Below are positions 23,149 to 33,994 of a stretch of DNA of 64,000 nt, piece after piece. The notes beneath the pieces were generated by a model, which had not been told where the DNA came from, ran no database searches, and worked only from the letters and a program-made list of their open reading frames with translations. How positions within the stretch are numbered: the first letter of the stretch is position 1; the number at the start of each line of letters is the position of its first letter. A program made the position numbers and the translations under genes. Source of the DNA: Phallusia mammillata (Eukaryota; Chordata; Ascidiacea; Phlebobranchia; Ascidiidae); NCBI GenBank assembly GCA_003260075.1, contig QLIY01000425.1, positions 50,207 through 114,206 on the forward strand, in the 5' to 3' direction.

Positions 23149-23875
23149 AGTTTTAATCCACTGTGACTTTTTCTACACTTTCTACAATCCTATTCACTTC
23201 TTATGTTTGCATATTTTGTTTGTATGTTGTGTTTGTTTGTTAATTTACTGCCCTAGTTCTTTGTGTTTTTTGTTTGTTATCACTTTGTCTTGCAAAAGCT
23301 ATTTTTCTGATGCACATTTACTCTATTTCACATTATTTTTGTTATTGTATCTTTTCTATTGTGTGTTGTGTAGTTTGTAATTTTTAGTAGGTTTGTATTC
23401 TTTAAAACAGATTAATGATGGCTATTGACTTGTAGTATACAGGTGCGGCAACTTCTCTCAGCTATCCATAAGTTTAACGATCTCGTTCGTATATTAACGA
23501 GTGTTTTTTCACCTAATTAACTCTTTTTAAGTATCTTGTTAACTTGGTTTAATCATGGCAGCAAGTACAAAGGCGTGTTGGTCGCTGTAATAATTCAACT
23601 GCTTGTTGTAAGCAAATGTTTTCACTGCTGTTTTCAATGTTTTTGATGCTTTAAAAAAATAAGCCATGCTTGATCAAAAATAAAGTTTTTGCCTCACAAC
23701 TTGTGCTTGAACAAAATAGAAACAATATTGTATGGTATGATTTCTATGACAAACAAGCAACAGCGCGAAATTTAACATTGGGTAATTTTAATTTTTAAAG
23801 TTTGTTAAAGTCGTCATTTACTCTCAGTTTGTATTCCTTTATCCCTTCGGATTTAGGACTTTGTATTAACTAACA
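23149..23875 (+). other. CCCH 3' UTR and HAUS1 upstream region
   Basis: T-rich 3' UTR with AATAAA at 23679-23684, followed by about 190 bp up to the HAUS1 start. No other feature seen. Confidence 0.5.
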
Positions 23876-26270
23876 ATGGATGAAATACAGTTTTGGATAA
23901 AGGAGACTTTAGATGTGGAAACAATTCCTTTGTTTGAGGAGACGCCGGAAACTGTTGCTATTTTGCAAAATCTCATGAAACAACATGAAGAAAATAAGAA
24001 ACAAAATGAAATCAAAGAAAGATTAATGAAAAGGGAAATTCTGGAGTTTAGCGCTGAAGGTATAAATGATTAAATAACATTTTGTCCCGATTAAGTAATA
24101 AATTATTAAATTATGCAGTGCAGCAGCCAAAAACAAGGCAAGACTTTCATATATTTATTAAACATTGTGCCTTACAGGTTACAGCATTTACCAACTATAT
24201 GCCAAATGTTGGTCGTTTTTGCAGAGAATTTGTGCAAACAAAAAATGCAGAATTGTATGAGTTTTGCTTCACTATGTTTGCTGAACTTTTCTTTAAAAGT
24301 GGATTGTATTGTTGTTATTTTGTCAGTTCTATTTTCGTCAGTGTTTACAGACTTTTTTAAAAAGTTTAGTTTAGGGTGTTTTGCAGTTCTTAAAACAGGA
24401 CTTTACCTGCATAACCATGGTTTCTTTAGCAAAGATTGTTTGTTTTATTTAAATTAAAATACATTTGTTTATTGCACGTTGTGTCTTTTTATACTTCAGT
24501 CAATTTAACTGGACTTTTCCTGTAAAACAGTATTTTCTTAACATCAACAGCACAAAGAATGAAGGAACTTTTGAGTTCTGTTGACATGAACCCTGACACC
24601 GATTTGTCTCCAAACCTCACCAAGTGTCTGAGATCTCTACAGAAATGTGCCAAAGTTCTTGGGTCAGTTCAACCAACTCACGCTTCTCTCGCTTGTTCAA
24701 TGGCAGCTTTTCTTCAGACTCACGACAGAACCAAGCTGGACATTATGAAGACAAAAATGCTCTGCCATAAACTTAAGCAGAAAAATAATGATGTCAAAGT
24801 GTTTCAAGATCAACTAGAAAAGTAGATTGTTTTGCTTCATAAATTTGTCGTCTAATTGCATACAGTGGTGGGATTAGTTTTTTTTACCAAACACATGGTT
24901 TGAGAAGATTGAGAAACCCCCCCCCCAGCTGGACATTATGAAGACAAAAATGCTCTGCCATAAACTTAAGCAGAGAAATAATGATGTCAAAGTGTTTCAA
25001 GATCAACTAGAAAAGTAGATAGTTTTGCTTCATAAATTTGTCGTCTAATGCATACAGTGGTGGGATTAAATTTTTTTGTCAGCCGGTTCTATCACGAAAG
25101 TAATATTTTTTAGCCAGTTCTGTTGCAAAAAGTCATATTTTCATTGATAGTCCCCAGTAATGCTAACCGGTTCGCTGATCTAATAAAATTTTGTGAGACG
25201 GTTCTATAGAACCGGTGCGAACTGGCTGATTCCCACCACCGTGTGTGTTCCTTATACCCCCCCCCCCAGACGGTCCTGTAGAACCGGTGTGAGCCGGCTG
25301 AATCCTGCCACTGATTGTATATTCTTTGAATTATTGGAGATGTGTTATGTTGTGTAGAAAACTGGAAGAGCTTGAGACGAGTTTATCCCAAGAGATGAAA
25401 AATGCTGAAATGTTGCAAAAATCTACAAAATTTCATGTGCTGAAGAAAAAGGAATATCAGCGACAAATTTTGAAGTAGGTTTTGAAAGGAAGTATTACCT
25501 AAACATTTTGTTTTTAGACAATCATATTTAATTTTGATTTTTGTAGTCAAGGGTTGCAGATTTTTTACACTACACTTCCTTTAGTTGTATATATGCAGTG
25601 ATCTTTTTGTAATTTATTGAGTTTTGGGTCCCTCTTCACTCCCCCAAAATACACCAAAAATGTTTGGTATATAATTGAAACCCGCCAAATTTGATTTTTC
25701 TTGTAACTTGTATTTGTGGACTCTTTAATAAACTCATTGAATCTTAGTTGATGCTCCTTTAAAACCACCAACCAGGTGCTGTACAAGAAGAGGAATTTAT
25801 TAATAAGAAACCTTGGTTTCAAAACTCTAATCTTGTTCAGATGTGAAAAAACCTTAAAGGAAAATGGTTACTCTGACAAAATATCGCACAGTGAATTGGT
25901 AAAGTTGGGGAATAAAGCAAAACATCTGGAGGAAGAAACTAAACCTCATCAGCTACAGTTAAACTCATACAAGAATCTACCACCAGTTAGTAATGTTTAT
26001 TTCTACAATAAAGTATAAAAAAAGTTTCTCAACGTTACCCATTTTTTTTTGTTTCAACTAGCTTTGGCATTTTGGCATAAATAGTAATAATGAATCTTAA
26101 TGAATGACAAATATTTCTTTCAGCTAGCTTTGACATCACTTAAAGCAATTTGTTTTGTTTTTTAGAACGTTGATCAAGCCAAACTGCTTCTACAAGAGAA
26201 AGTTACTGAACTTAAAATGTTGGAGGACGAATTACACGAAATATTTAATCATATCAGCCTAGTTTCATGA
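23876..26270 (+). CDS. HAUS1: HAUS augmin-like complex subunit 1
   Basis: Subunit of the augmin complex that recruits gamma-tubulin to spindle microtubules for branching nucleation. Exons 23876-24059, 24551-24821, 25358-25474, 25841-25985, 26166-26270; phases 1, 2, 2, 0 are all consistent and give 273 aa, close to the human 278. Recognised by the N-terminal helix (QFWIKETLDVETIPLFEETPETVAILQ), the EAQRMKELLSSVDMNPD block, and the C-terminal HSELVKLGNKAKHLEEE ... YKNLPPNVDQAKLLLQEK. Otherwise mostly coiled coil, as expected. Part of exon 2 reappears after a C run at about 24927-25015 but lacks an acceptor and is presumably a copy artefact. Introns 2 and 3 carry repeat debris. Confidence 0.93.
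24736..25075. repeat. Copy pair including the end of HAUS1 exon 2, joined by C10
   Basis: Segment from CTGGACATTATGAAGAC through the exon donor and the start of a family B MITE occurs at about 24736-24880 and 24927-25075, around C10 (24917-24926). Confidence 0.88.
25055..25313. mobile_element. Family B MITE containing a C11 run
   Basis: Begins CAGTGGTGGGATTAAA, ends CTGCCACTG, flanked by attgcata (from the first copy) and attgtata, a 7/8 target duplication. Interrupted by C11 (25257-25267) flanked by a repeated GACGGT...AGAACCGGTG segment. Confidence 0.75.
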
Positions 26271-26455
26271 TCTGTTTACACATTATATTATTTGCTTTCT
26301 TCTGTTAATATTATTATTCAACTATTGAAGTGATGTTTATTGCCCTTGATAAACAGTCAGTTTTAAGAAGCTAATGTGGACTTCTGGTCAATTGAAGTTT
26401 GCATTTATTTAAACTTATGTACCCTATTTTTCCCCAAATTTCCACGTTGTTATCC

Positions 26456-26781
26456 AATGCAAAAAAACTGTAATGCTGTGGTCTTTAGTTTAGTAATAAC
26501 CTCGGCCATGAATTTGCAACAAATTCATTTTCACATCCCTTTATAAATCATTTCAAGAGACGTTAAAACGTGTGAGATAAAATACTTGTGCCGTATGGTT
26601 AGTAGAATAGTTATTCCCCCCCCCCCAATGCAAAAAAACTGTAATGCTGTGGTCTTTAGTTTAGTAATAACCTCAGCCATGAATTTGCAACAAATTATTT
26701 TCACATCCCTTTATAAATCATTTCAAGTGACGTTAAAACGTGTAGGATAAAATACTTGTGCCGTATGGTTAGTAGAATAAA
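26456..26781. repeat. 155-bp copy pair joined by C11
   Basis: Copies at 26456-26610 and 26627-26781 around C11 (26616-26626). Confidence 0.88.
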
Positions 26782-26945
26782 TATTAGTGGGTTTCTTCGC
26801 GAAAGATTTATTACTTTCAAAAATGCTGTGCCAGGGGTTTAGTCACGATGACGAAGGTTTCGGTTAATGCCAATATTTTTTTGGAAAATGTTGCCTAAAT
26901 TGATAAAGTTTATAAGCATGGGTTTACCGAAAGTGAAAGTGGCAT

Positions 26946-26996
26946 TTTGCAGACAGTGCACACTGTTTCGACCTGTAAGGTCTCATCAGTGCAGCT
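26946..26996 (-). ncRNA. Type I hammerhead ribozyme motif
   Basis: On the minus strand, in order: stem I strand TGCA, core CTGATGA, stem II GACCT-TAC-AGGTC (5 perfect pairs), GAAA, stem III (A)CAGT-GTGC-ACTG(T) (5 pairs including A15.1-U16.1), cleavage triplet GTC, stem I partner TGCA. Every invariant core base of the hammerhead is present, and cleavage would follow C at 26952. Stem I is only 4 bp, as in minimal retrotransposon-borne hammerheads that may act as dimers. Activity is untested. Confidence 0.65.
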
Positions 26997-27199
26997 GGTG
27001 ACAAGAAATCGGCTGTATGAGCTAATTTAGCCACCTAACGACACTCAAGTTTGTTAGGATTATTATTACGGGGCCAACCCCGACAGTATTGGTATCAGAC
27101 AGACAGTTTTGGTGATTTGACTATTGCGAGAATTTCATACCTTACGAGTTTATAAGTTCGTCAAACGAGTTTTCGGAAAGGTGCGCAGATCGTTTACAT

Positions 27200-27499
27200 C
27201 AGGGGTGGGCAACCTTTGTTGCTGTAGGGCCAATTATAAATTCCAAAATTGTACCGCGGGCCGCACATGTGCATAACACAAAGTGATTTTGCTTTGTTTC
27301 TTACCAAACATGCTTAACTACAAGTATAATTCGTATTTGATTCTAGCCACATTTTGCCAGATCGCAGAAAACTAGCATCAGGCGCATTAATCAGTTTAAA
27401 ATATGTAATAATTGGACTCGTTTGCCAGTACTTTTGAAATCCAAGTGTCTCTGCGGGCCGCACAACCTTTAATGAAGGGCCGCAGGTTGCCCACCCCTG
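27200..27499. mobile_element. hAT-like MITE, family A
   Basis: 300 bp, sister of 2511-2840, perfect 8-bp target duplication gtttacat (27192-27199, 27500-27507). Confidence 0.92.
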
Positions 27500-27579
27500 G
27501 TTTACATCTTGTGGCATTTCCCGCTCAAGGATGATAAAATTGAAACAAGCAAAAATCCCTTACATGATTATGGCATAGC

Positions 27580-27759
27580 CAGTGGTGGGATTCTGTCGGT
27601 TTGAACCGGTTCTTCAGAACCGTTTTACAAAATTTTATGAGATCAGCGAACCGGTTAGCATTACTGGTTACTGTCAATGGACTTTTTGTAACAGAACCGA
27701 CTGAAAAATATGACTTTTGTGATAGAACCGACTGACAAAAAAATTGAATCCCACCACTG
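27580..27759. mobile_element. hAT-like MITE, family B
   Basis: 180 bp, ends CAGTGGTGGGATTC / GAATCCCACCACTG. No convincing target duplication, perhaps because of age. Confidence 0.85.
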
Positions 27760-28250
27760 CCTACGACCATATGCTGGTTGGGAATGCTAAAGAGATGTAG
27801 CCTACAATGTAAGTTTGAATTAAGGTAGGGGTAACGTTTAGGCCGGCGTTTCTCAATCTTCTCAAACCATGTGTTTGGTAAAAAAAACCTACGCCTATTT
27901 AAGCAAACGGTAGCCTATTGGTCCAGAAACTATTTGGGTCCCACCCAAAATTTTCGGCTGCCTACGCCACTGCATGTTGTGAGTGTGACTTATTAGTTTG
28001 GCGATAACTCCGATCTGTTGTTTCTAACTAATGACGTAATAAAGCGGTTAAATGGCCAAGTGATCAAACGAAAAAAAATGTATGGGAAGATTTGTGGCAC
28101 AATATATCAGCATTTGTATGAGTTATAAGTTTAAAAAAAGTACCAAGAATCAACGTGACACAACACTTTTTCCTTGGTATAGATTCTATACTACAGAACG
28201 TGTGCTGTTAAGGCCGTAAAACAGCCTTGTTTAGATATTCATTGTTTGGG

Positions 28251-28497
28251 GGCCTTAAACAATTTAGATCAATCAGATATTTTGTTTGTCGAGCACAATG
28301 TAATGTTATCGCTTCAATGAAGCCGAAAAGCTATGAACGTGTTGCTTAAATGTACAACGTGTGCCAAAGGGGGGGGGGCCTTACACAATTTAGATCAATC
28401 AGATATTTTGTTTTGTCGAGCACAATGTAATGTTATCGCTTCAATGGAGCCGAAAAGCTATGAACGTGTTGCTTAAATGTACAACGTGTGCCAAAAT
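28251..28497. repeat. 120-bp copy pair joined by G10
   Basis: Copies at 28251-28368 and 28377-28497 around a G run (28369-28378), just upstream of the PDIA3 promoter. Confidence 0.88.
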
Positions 28498-28559
28498 CCT
28501 GGCGTGGGAAAAAATCAAAACGTTTTGGGTGCGAGATTAACTCGGCCGGTTGCTCTTAG

Positions 28560-28600
28560 CCAATCAGCGGAGGCCAACTAAGGAAATAAAGCTGACGTCA
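28560..28600 (+). promoter_or_regulatory. ERSE-like element and CRE in the PDIA3 promoter
   Basis: CCAAT (28560-28564), nine bases, then CCAAC (28574-28578), one base from the ER stress element CCAAT-N9-CCACG. TGACGTCA follows at 28593-28600, close to the ATF6/XBP1 UPRE core. This fits a stress-inducible ER chaperone gene; the function is inferred. Confidence 0.5.
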
Positions 28601-28750
28601 CGGGATACACGTCGATTTGAGCCGAACTGCTGAGGCATGTTTCTGGGTTGAACACATTTCATTGCAACCGTGTTAAAAACTCACGCTTAGAGCAAGTAGC
28701 CCACAGTTACACCGGTTTGTTGTTTGTATAGTTCACCGTTTCACATCAAC

Positions 28751-31700
28751 ATGAAGCACTTAGTTATTTTCTTTGCGACCTTGTTTGTTGCATCTGCAAC
28801 GGCCAGTGATGTTATAGATTTATCTGATTCAAATTGGGACGGTGAGATTATAAAACATGACATGATCCTTGTGGAATTCTTTGCTCCATGGCAAGTTTTG
28901 TTTGACGTTTTGTTGATAACTAGAGATGCATAGCATATTCTTGTTTATAATTTTTCAACATGTTATTTTGCTTTAGGTGCGGCCACTGCAAAAAACTTGC
29001 ACCAGAATACGAAATTGCTGCTACAAAATTGAAAAATGATGACCCTCCCATTCCCCTTGCTAAGGTATGTTTCCTAATAAACCTCATTTTCAACTAGACT
29101 TTCATGTAATTTTTGTGTGAATTTCTAATTTATCATTTAATAACCGAATTTTCTGGTAAAAACTGCACACAAATGTATTGGTGGTCATTTTACGTTCCAA
29201 ATGGTTATGAAATTGATATTACATCATGTGGAATATTCTTTTAAGATTGATTGTGTCAAAAATAAGAAGACTTGCAAAAAAATGGACATTAGGGGCTATC
29301 CAGCTCTTAAGATATTTCGATACGGCGAGACTAGTGTAGATTTTAAAGGCCCACGAAATGCAGGTGCAATTTTGACTGCATGGTTTTGTTAGGTCGATTG
29401 CTCGGTAAATAGCGATTTGTGCAAGCGGTTGAAAGTGATGGGGTTTCCTTCGTTTAAACTATACAACAATGGTGTTGAGGGCGAACGCTTTGCCAGCATT
29501 CGGACTGCAGGTTCAAATAGTAGTGGGAAAATTAGACCATAATATTACGTCTCATGCATAGTCTGTCATTTGCAAATTCATGCACAGTGCATATTATAAC
29601 TTTGTCCCAAAGCATGTTTATGTGTCCATAATATGGAAAACCACATTTTGTTAAACATTAAAATTGTTAAAAAGCTTATAGCATTTGAAGTTTGACTTAA
29701 TGTGTTTCTTGCATTATGGTCAAGCAAAACATGCTATCAAATGTAATACCTGCTTGTTGTGATTGAATGACTATACTACGTCACTCTCCAACAAGTAAGC
29801 GTCATGTACAACTATAAGTTGTTCTGTGCAAGCTCACAAAACAACAGAAATCACCTAAAACTCACTCCATATGTTGTCTTCTATTTAGAATCATGTAGCA
29901 ATGGTAGTGGGTTTATGTGGTGTGTTTGGTGGTAGGTGGATTGCACAGAAAACACAGCAACATGTGGTAAATTTGGTGTGAGTGGTTACCCTACTCTGAA
30001 AATCTTCCGTGGTGGGGAATTTAACCAAGATTACAATGGTGGCAGGAACGCAGGTATTAAACTGTTTTAATCATTACAAGGCTTCAAATAAAGAGTTACC
30101 AAGCACTGATAATAATCTAACCTAATTTAGCCATGACTATAGTATTGTTGCCAGGCTTATTTAATAAACTTTCCTGTGTTCATCCGGCAAATATATACAA
30201 GTCATTCGACATTTTGACCTCCTTAACGGGGTAAACAGTTTACCTATTGGTGTTATAAGAACGACTGTGTTAGGACTTTAACCCGATAAAGACGTCCTGT
30301 ATAGGCTGTACATTTGTCGAAACTTTGATGACTTGTATATATTTTCTGGACGAACAAAGAAAAGTCTAATTAAGCCATCTTACATGTAGTAAACTCTGTG
30401 TAATTGGTGTCATTAGTCTGGACCTTATCTTATCAATAGATTGTTGTAAGGTTGGCTTATTTTATAAAGTTGGTTTACCTGTTGCATGCAAATCCACAAT
30501 AAGGATTTCAACAAAATTTGTAACTAACTGTTTAATCAGATGGAATTATGAGCACCTTGCGAAAGATCTCTGGACCCGCATCCAAAGAACTTAAAACAAT
30601 GGCCGACTATGAGAAGTTCCTCAACAACTTTGATGCTGTCGTTGTTGGTATGTTTGCTATTTTAATTTTTCTCATTTCCCGTGTTGAGATTATTAAACTG
30701 ACTAAGGTTGAAATTGTTTATTTTATTATTACCTAATTTGAGCATAAAATGTAAGATTTTTGAAAGCCTTTTAACATTTTCTTAGCTCCCTACTTCAATG
30801 TTACCATTATGTATTATCCAATAGTATTTTACCCCTTGAACATAATATAAAATCATTGTATGACTAAATAGTTATGGGCTTACCTTGATATACAAAATAC
30901 CCAGACATGGTATCAGTGACAAGGAACACTGATCTAATCATTAATCACTTTTCAGGATATTATGAGGCTGGTGACGACAACCTCGCTGTTTACGAAAAAA
31001 CTGCCAGTGCTCTTCGTGATGATTACAAGTTTGCACACACAACCAATGAGGAGGTTTTGGAGGCTGCTGGTGCTAAGAAGTATGTTGTACATTATGTTAT
31101 TTATGTTGCTAAACACTAAACCCTGTGTTTTGGTAATTATCGTTGTAAAATTGTTTACTTGTGAAATGAACTAGTAATAGGACCGCTAGATTTTTTAGTC
31201 CGGTTTTAAATTGTTTTGGAAGAAAATGGACAATTATGAAAAATATGTTTGTGGTTTGATCATATTTTTATCCATATTATAATTAGTTTTGCAGCAGCAA
31301 GCATTTCAGTGCTGTAAAATGTAAAGAAACTTACTCTTGTTTTTTATATCAGGGGTCTAAAACTAAAATGTTTGATTCGTATTTTCAGTGTCGTGATCCT
31401 GCACAGACCGAAGAGACTGAAAAGTATTTTTGAAGATCAGCAACTGACCACTGACGAAAAACCAACCAAGTCAAACCTCAAATCTTTCCTGGAAGAAAAT
31501 CTGTAAGTGTTTTACTCAAAGCGTTGTTTGTTTGTTGGTGTGTTATGCATGTACTAGAACTTGTATGTTAGCCTTCAAATTTAATAACACTGTACATGAA
31601 CCTAAAGAGTAATTGAATGAAAAACATTACTGCCAAAGTACTGGTGTATAAAGAATACATCATGCGGGCTTTTCAACAATCACTGTTGTCATCATCAGTG

Positions 31701-33912
31701 CAGGATTAAGCCTTCAAACTGTTTTATAACAACAAAATAGGCTCGTTCAGACACTGTGCTGAAATACCAAAACAAAGTGCTGACATTTAAAGAAGTGTAA
31801 CAAAATAGTCACGCTTAAGTAAGTTTGTAATTTTCACAGCTTGGGTCTTTGCGGTCACATCACTAACTCCAATTTCGAAAAGTTCCCAAAACCTTTGGTG
31901 GTTGTAGCCGACCAAAAGCTGGACTATGTAAAGAATCCCAAAGGATCCAACTACTGGAGAAACCGGTAAGTGCAGTTTGAACAAGCGTTTTCAAGTTGAA
32001 AATGGTCAACTTTGTAGAGCTCTTCGGGCAATTGTATTTTTGCATCGACGTTTCAATGTCCTGTACAGGTCCCCTTCATCAGGTTAAATAACACTGAATG
32101 CAACTAGTACAGTGCACGATAAACAAAGGAAAACAATTACCCTGATGAAGGTGACCTGAAAAGGACGTCGAAACATCGGTGCAAAAATACAAATGACTAG
32201 AAGAGCGAACAAGTTGTTCTTCAAGAACTTTTGCTTTGGTTCACACCAACAGTGTTTGTGAAATTGTAGAGTTATGAAGTGGAGCAAGAATTTCCAAGGA
32301 AAGTTGAACTTTGCCATTGGAAGTCGCGATGATATGTCTATGCATCTTCCCGACTCCGGCCTCCCTGAATCTGATGCATCTGAAAAGAATCCAAAACCAG
32401 TTGTGGTTGTTCTGGACAAAAGCGGAAGGAAATATGTGATGAGTGAAGCATTCGGGTAAGTTGAATCTGAAAATTAAAAGACCAGACTAATTCAACACGA
32501 AAAAGTCTGTTCTAAAATTCCTCTTCAGTTTTTCGAACTTGTCACAAAGAAGTAAATCCAGTGGCTCTTAAATACATGTTAAACCTATTGCCCTAATTTG
32601 GGAAGAAATTTTTGAAACATGGGTGATTTTTGGATGCTTTGTGGTAGTATTTTGGTTTTGTTAGAATAATATATAATAAAACAAAATTTGGTGGCTTTTC
32701 AATAGTTTTTACAAATTGACAAGTTGCATTCACAAGAAAACAAGTTGGCAAGCTCTGAATTGCAAAGTGTATTGTAATAACTTTTGCCCTTTTTTAGCCA
32801 GGACAGTTTCCAAGCATTCCTTCAGTCTTACTTGGACGGAGAAATCGAGGCACACATCAAGTCTGAACCTGTGCCGGAACCCAACGATGGCCCTGTGACC
32901 GTTGTTGTTGGAAAGAATTTCGATGAAGTTGTCATGGATGAATCGAAGGATGTGTTGGTGGAGTTTTACGCACCGTGGTGTGGCCACTGCAAGTCTCTGG
33001 CACCTAAATGGGACGAACTTGGCGAAAAGGTATTTAAGTTATTGTGGCATAATGATACTGTAAGAGTCCTGTTTGGGCTAAGCTCTACTTTCCATCACAG
33101 ACAAATAACAAAGCTTAGACAAGAATATATTATAATTCATAACTTTGTTAGATTTATTCTCATACAAATCTACAGATCTTCAACAATTAGAGTGTAGGAG
33201 TTTTGCCTGCCCATCCAAACAGTCTACTCAAATCTGTTTGTGTTATAGTCAGTTTAGGGCAGTGGTTCCTAATCTTTTTTCCTTGCTACACCCCTTTCAA
33301 ATCACCAACCAATTTTCCCACCCCCTTCCGTTTTTTTATTCATATAGAATATACCTAACCAACCTTAATGATTCAGCATCCCCGCACCCCCTAGGAACAG
33401 TTCTTGTACCCCTTGGTGGTGTGCCCCTGGTTTAGTAATATGTTATTTACTTGTAGTTGAAAGACAATGATGACATTGTGATCGCAAAAATGGATGCCAC
33501 AGCCAATGATCAACCTAAACAGTTTGCTGTGTCTGGTTTCCCAACTATTTACTGGGCACCAAAAGACAACAAGCAAAATCCAGAAAAATACCAGGTAAGC
33601 TTGGAACATATTTTCTTGTATGCATTGTGTATTTATCCAAAGTTATTCAATGTATAGCTTTAGCTGTAAACAAACAATTTTGACAAATCTTAACGTTAAA
33701 AAAACATAATGGTGGCAATCAATATGTGATTTCATGGATTCAGTATATTGCAGGGAGTTGAACCACTTGTCATATGGTTCAGGTTCACTTGGTTTTGTTT
33801 TTAGGGGTTCGGGTGCGGTTCAGGTTTTTCAAAATGTATATTTTTGGGTTCAGGTTTTTTGCCGGTTTCGGCAAATTATCCGGTCCAAACCGGTTTGCGG
33901 TTTTCAAACCGG

Positions 33913-33994
<82 letters not shown>

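Larger units (their letters stand above)
26271..28750. other. Intergenic repeats between HAUS1 and PDIA3
   Basis: No exon found. Contains a C-run copy pair, a hammerhead motif on the minus strand, two hAT-like MITEs, a G-run copy pair, and the PDIA3 promoter in the last 250 bp. Confidence 0.6.

Noticed and set aside
24082-24457. Overlapping open frames in HAUS1 intron 1, one with a CFTMF/AELFF-like segment
   Set aside because: Exon 1 joins exon 2 in phase without this region, and the peptide does not match HAUS1. Possibly an AT-rich chance frame.
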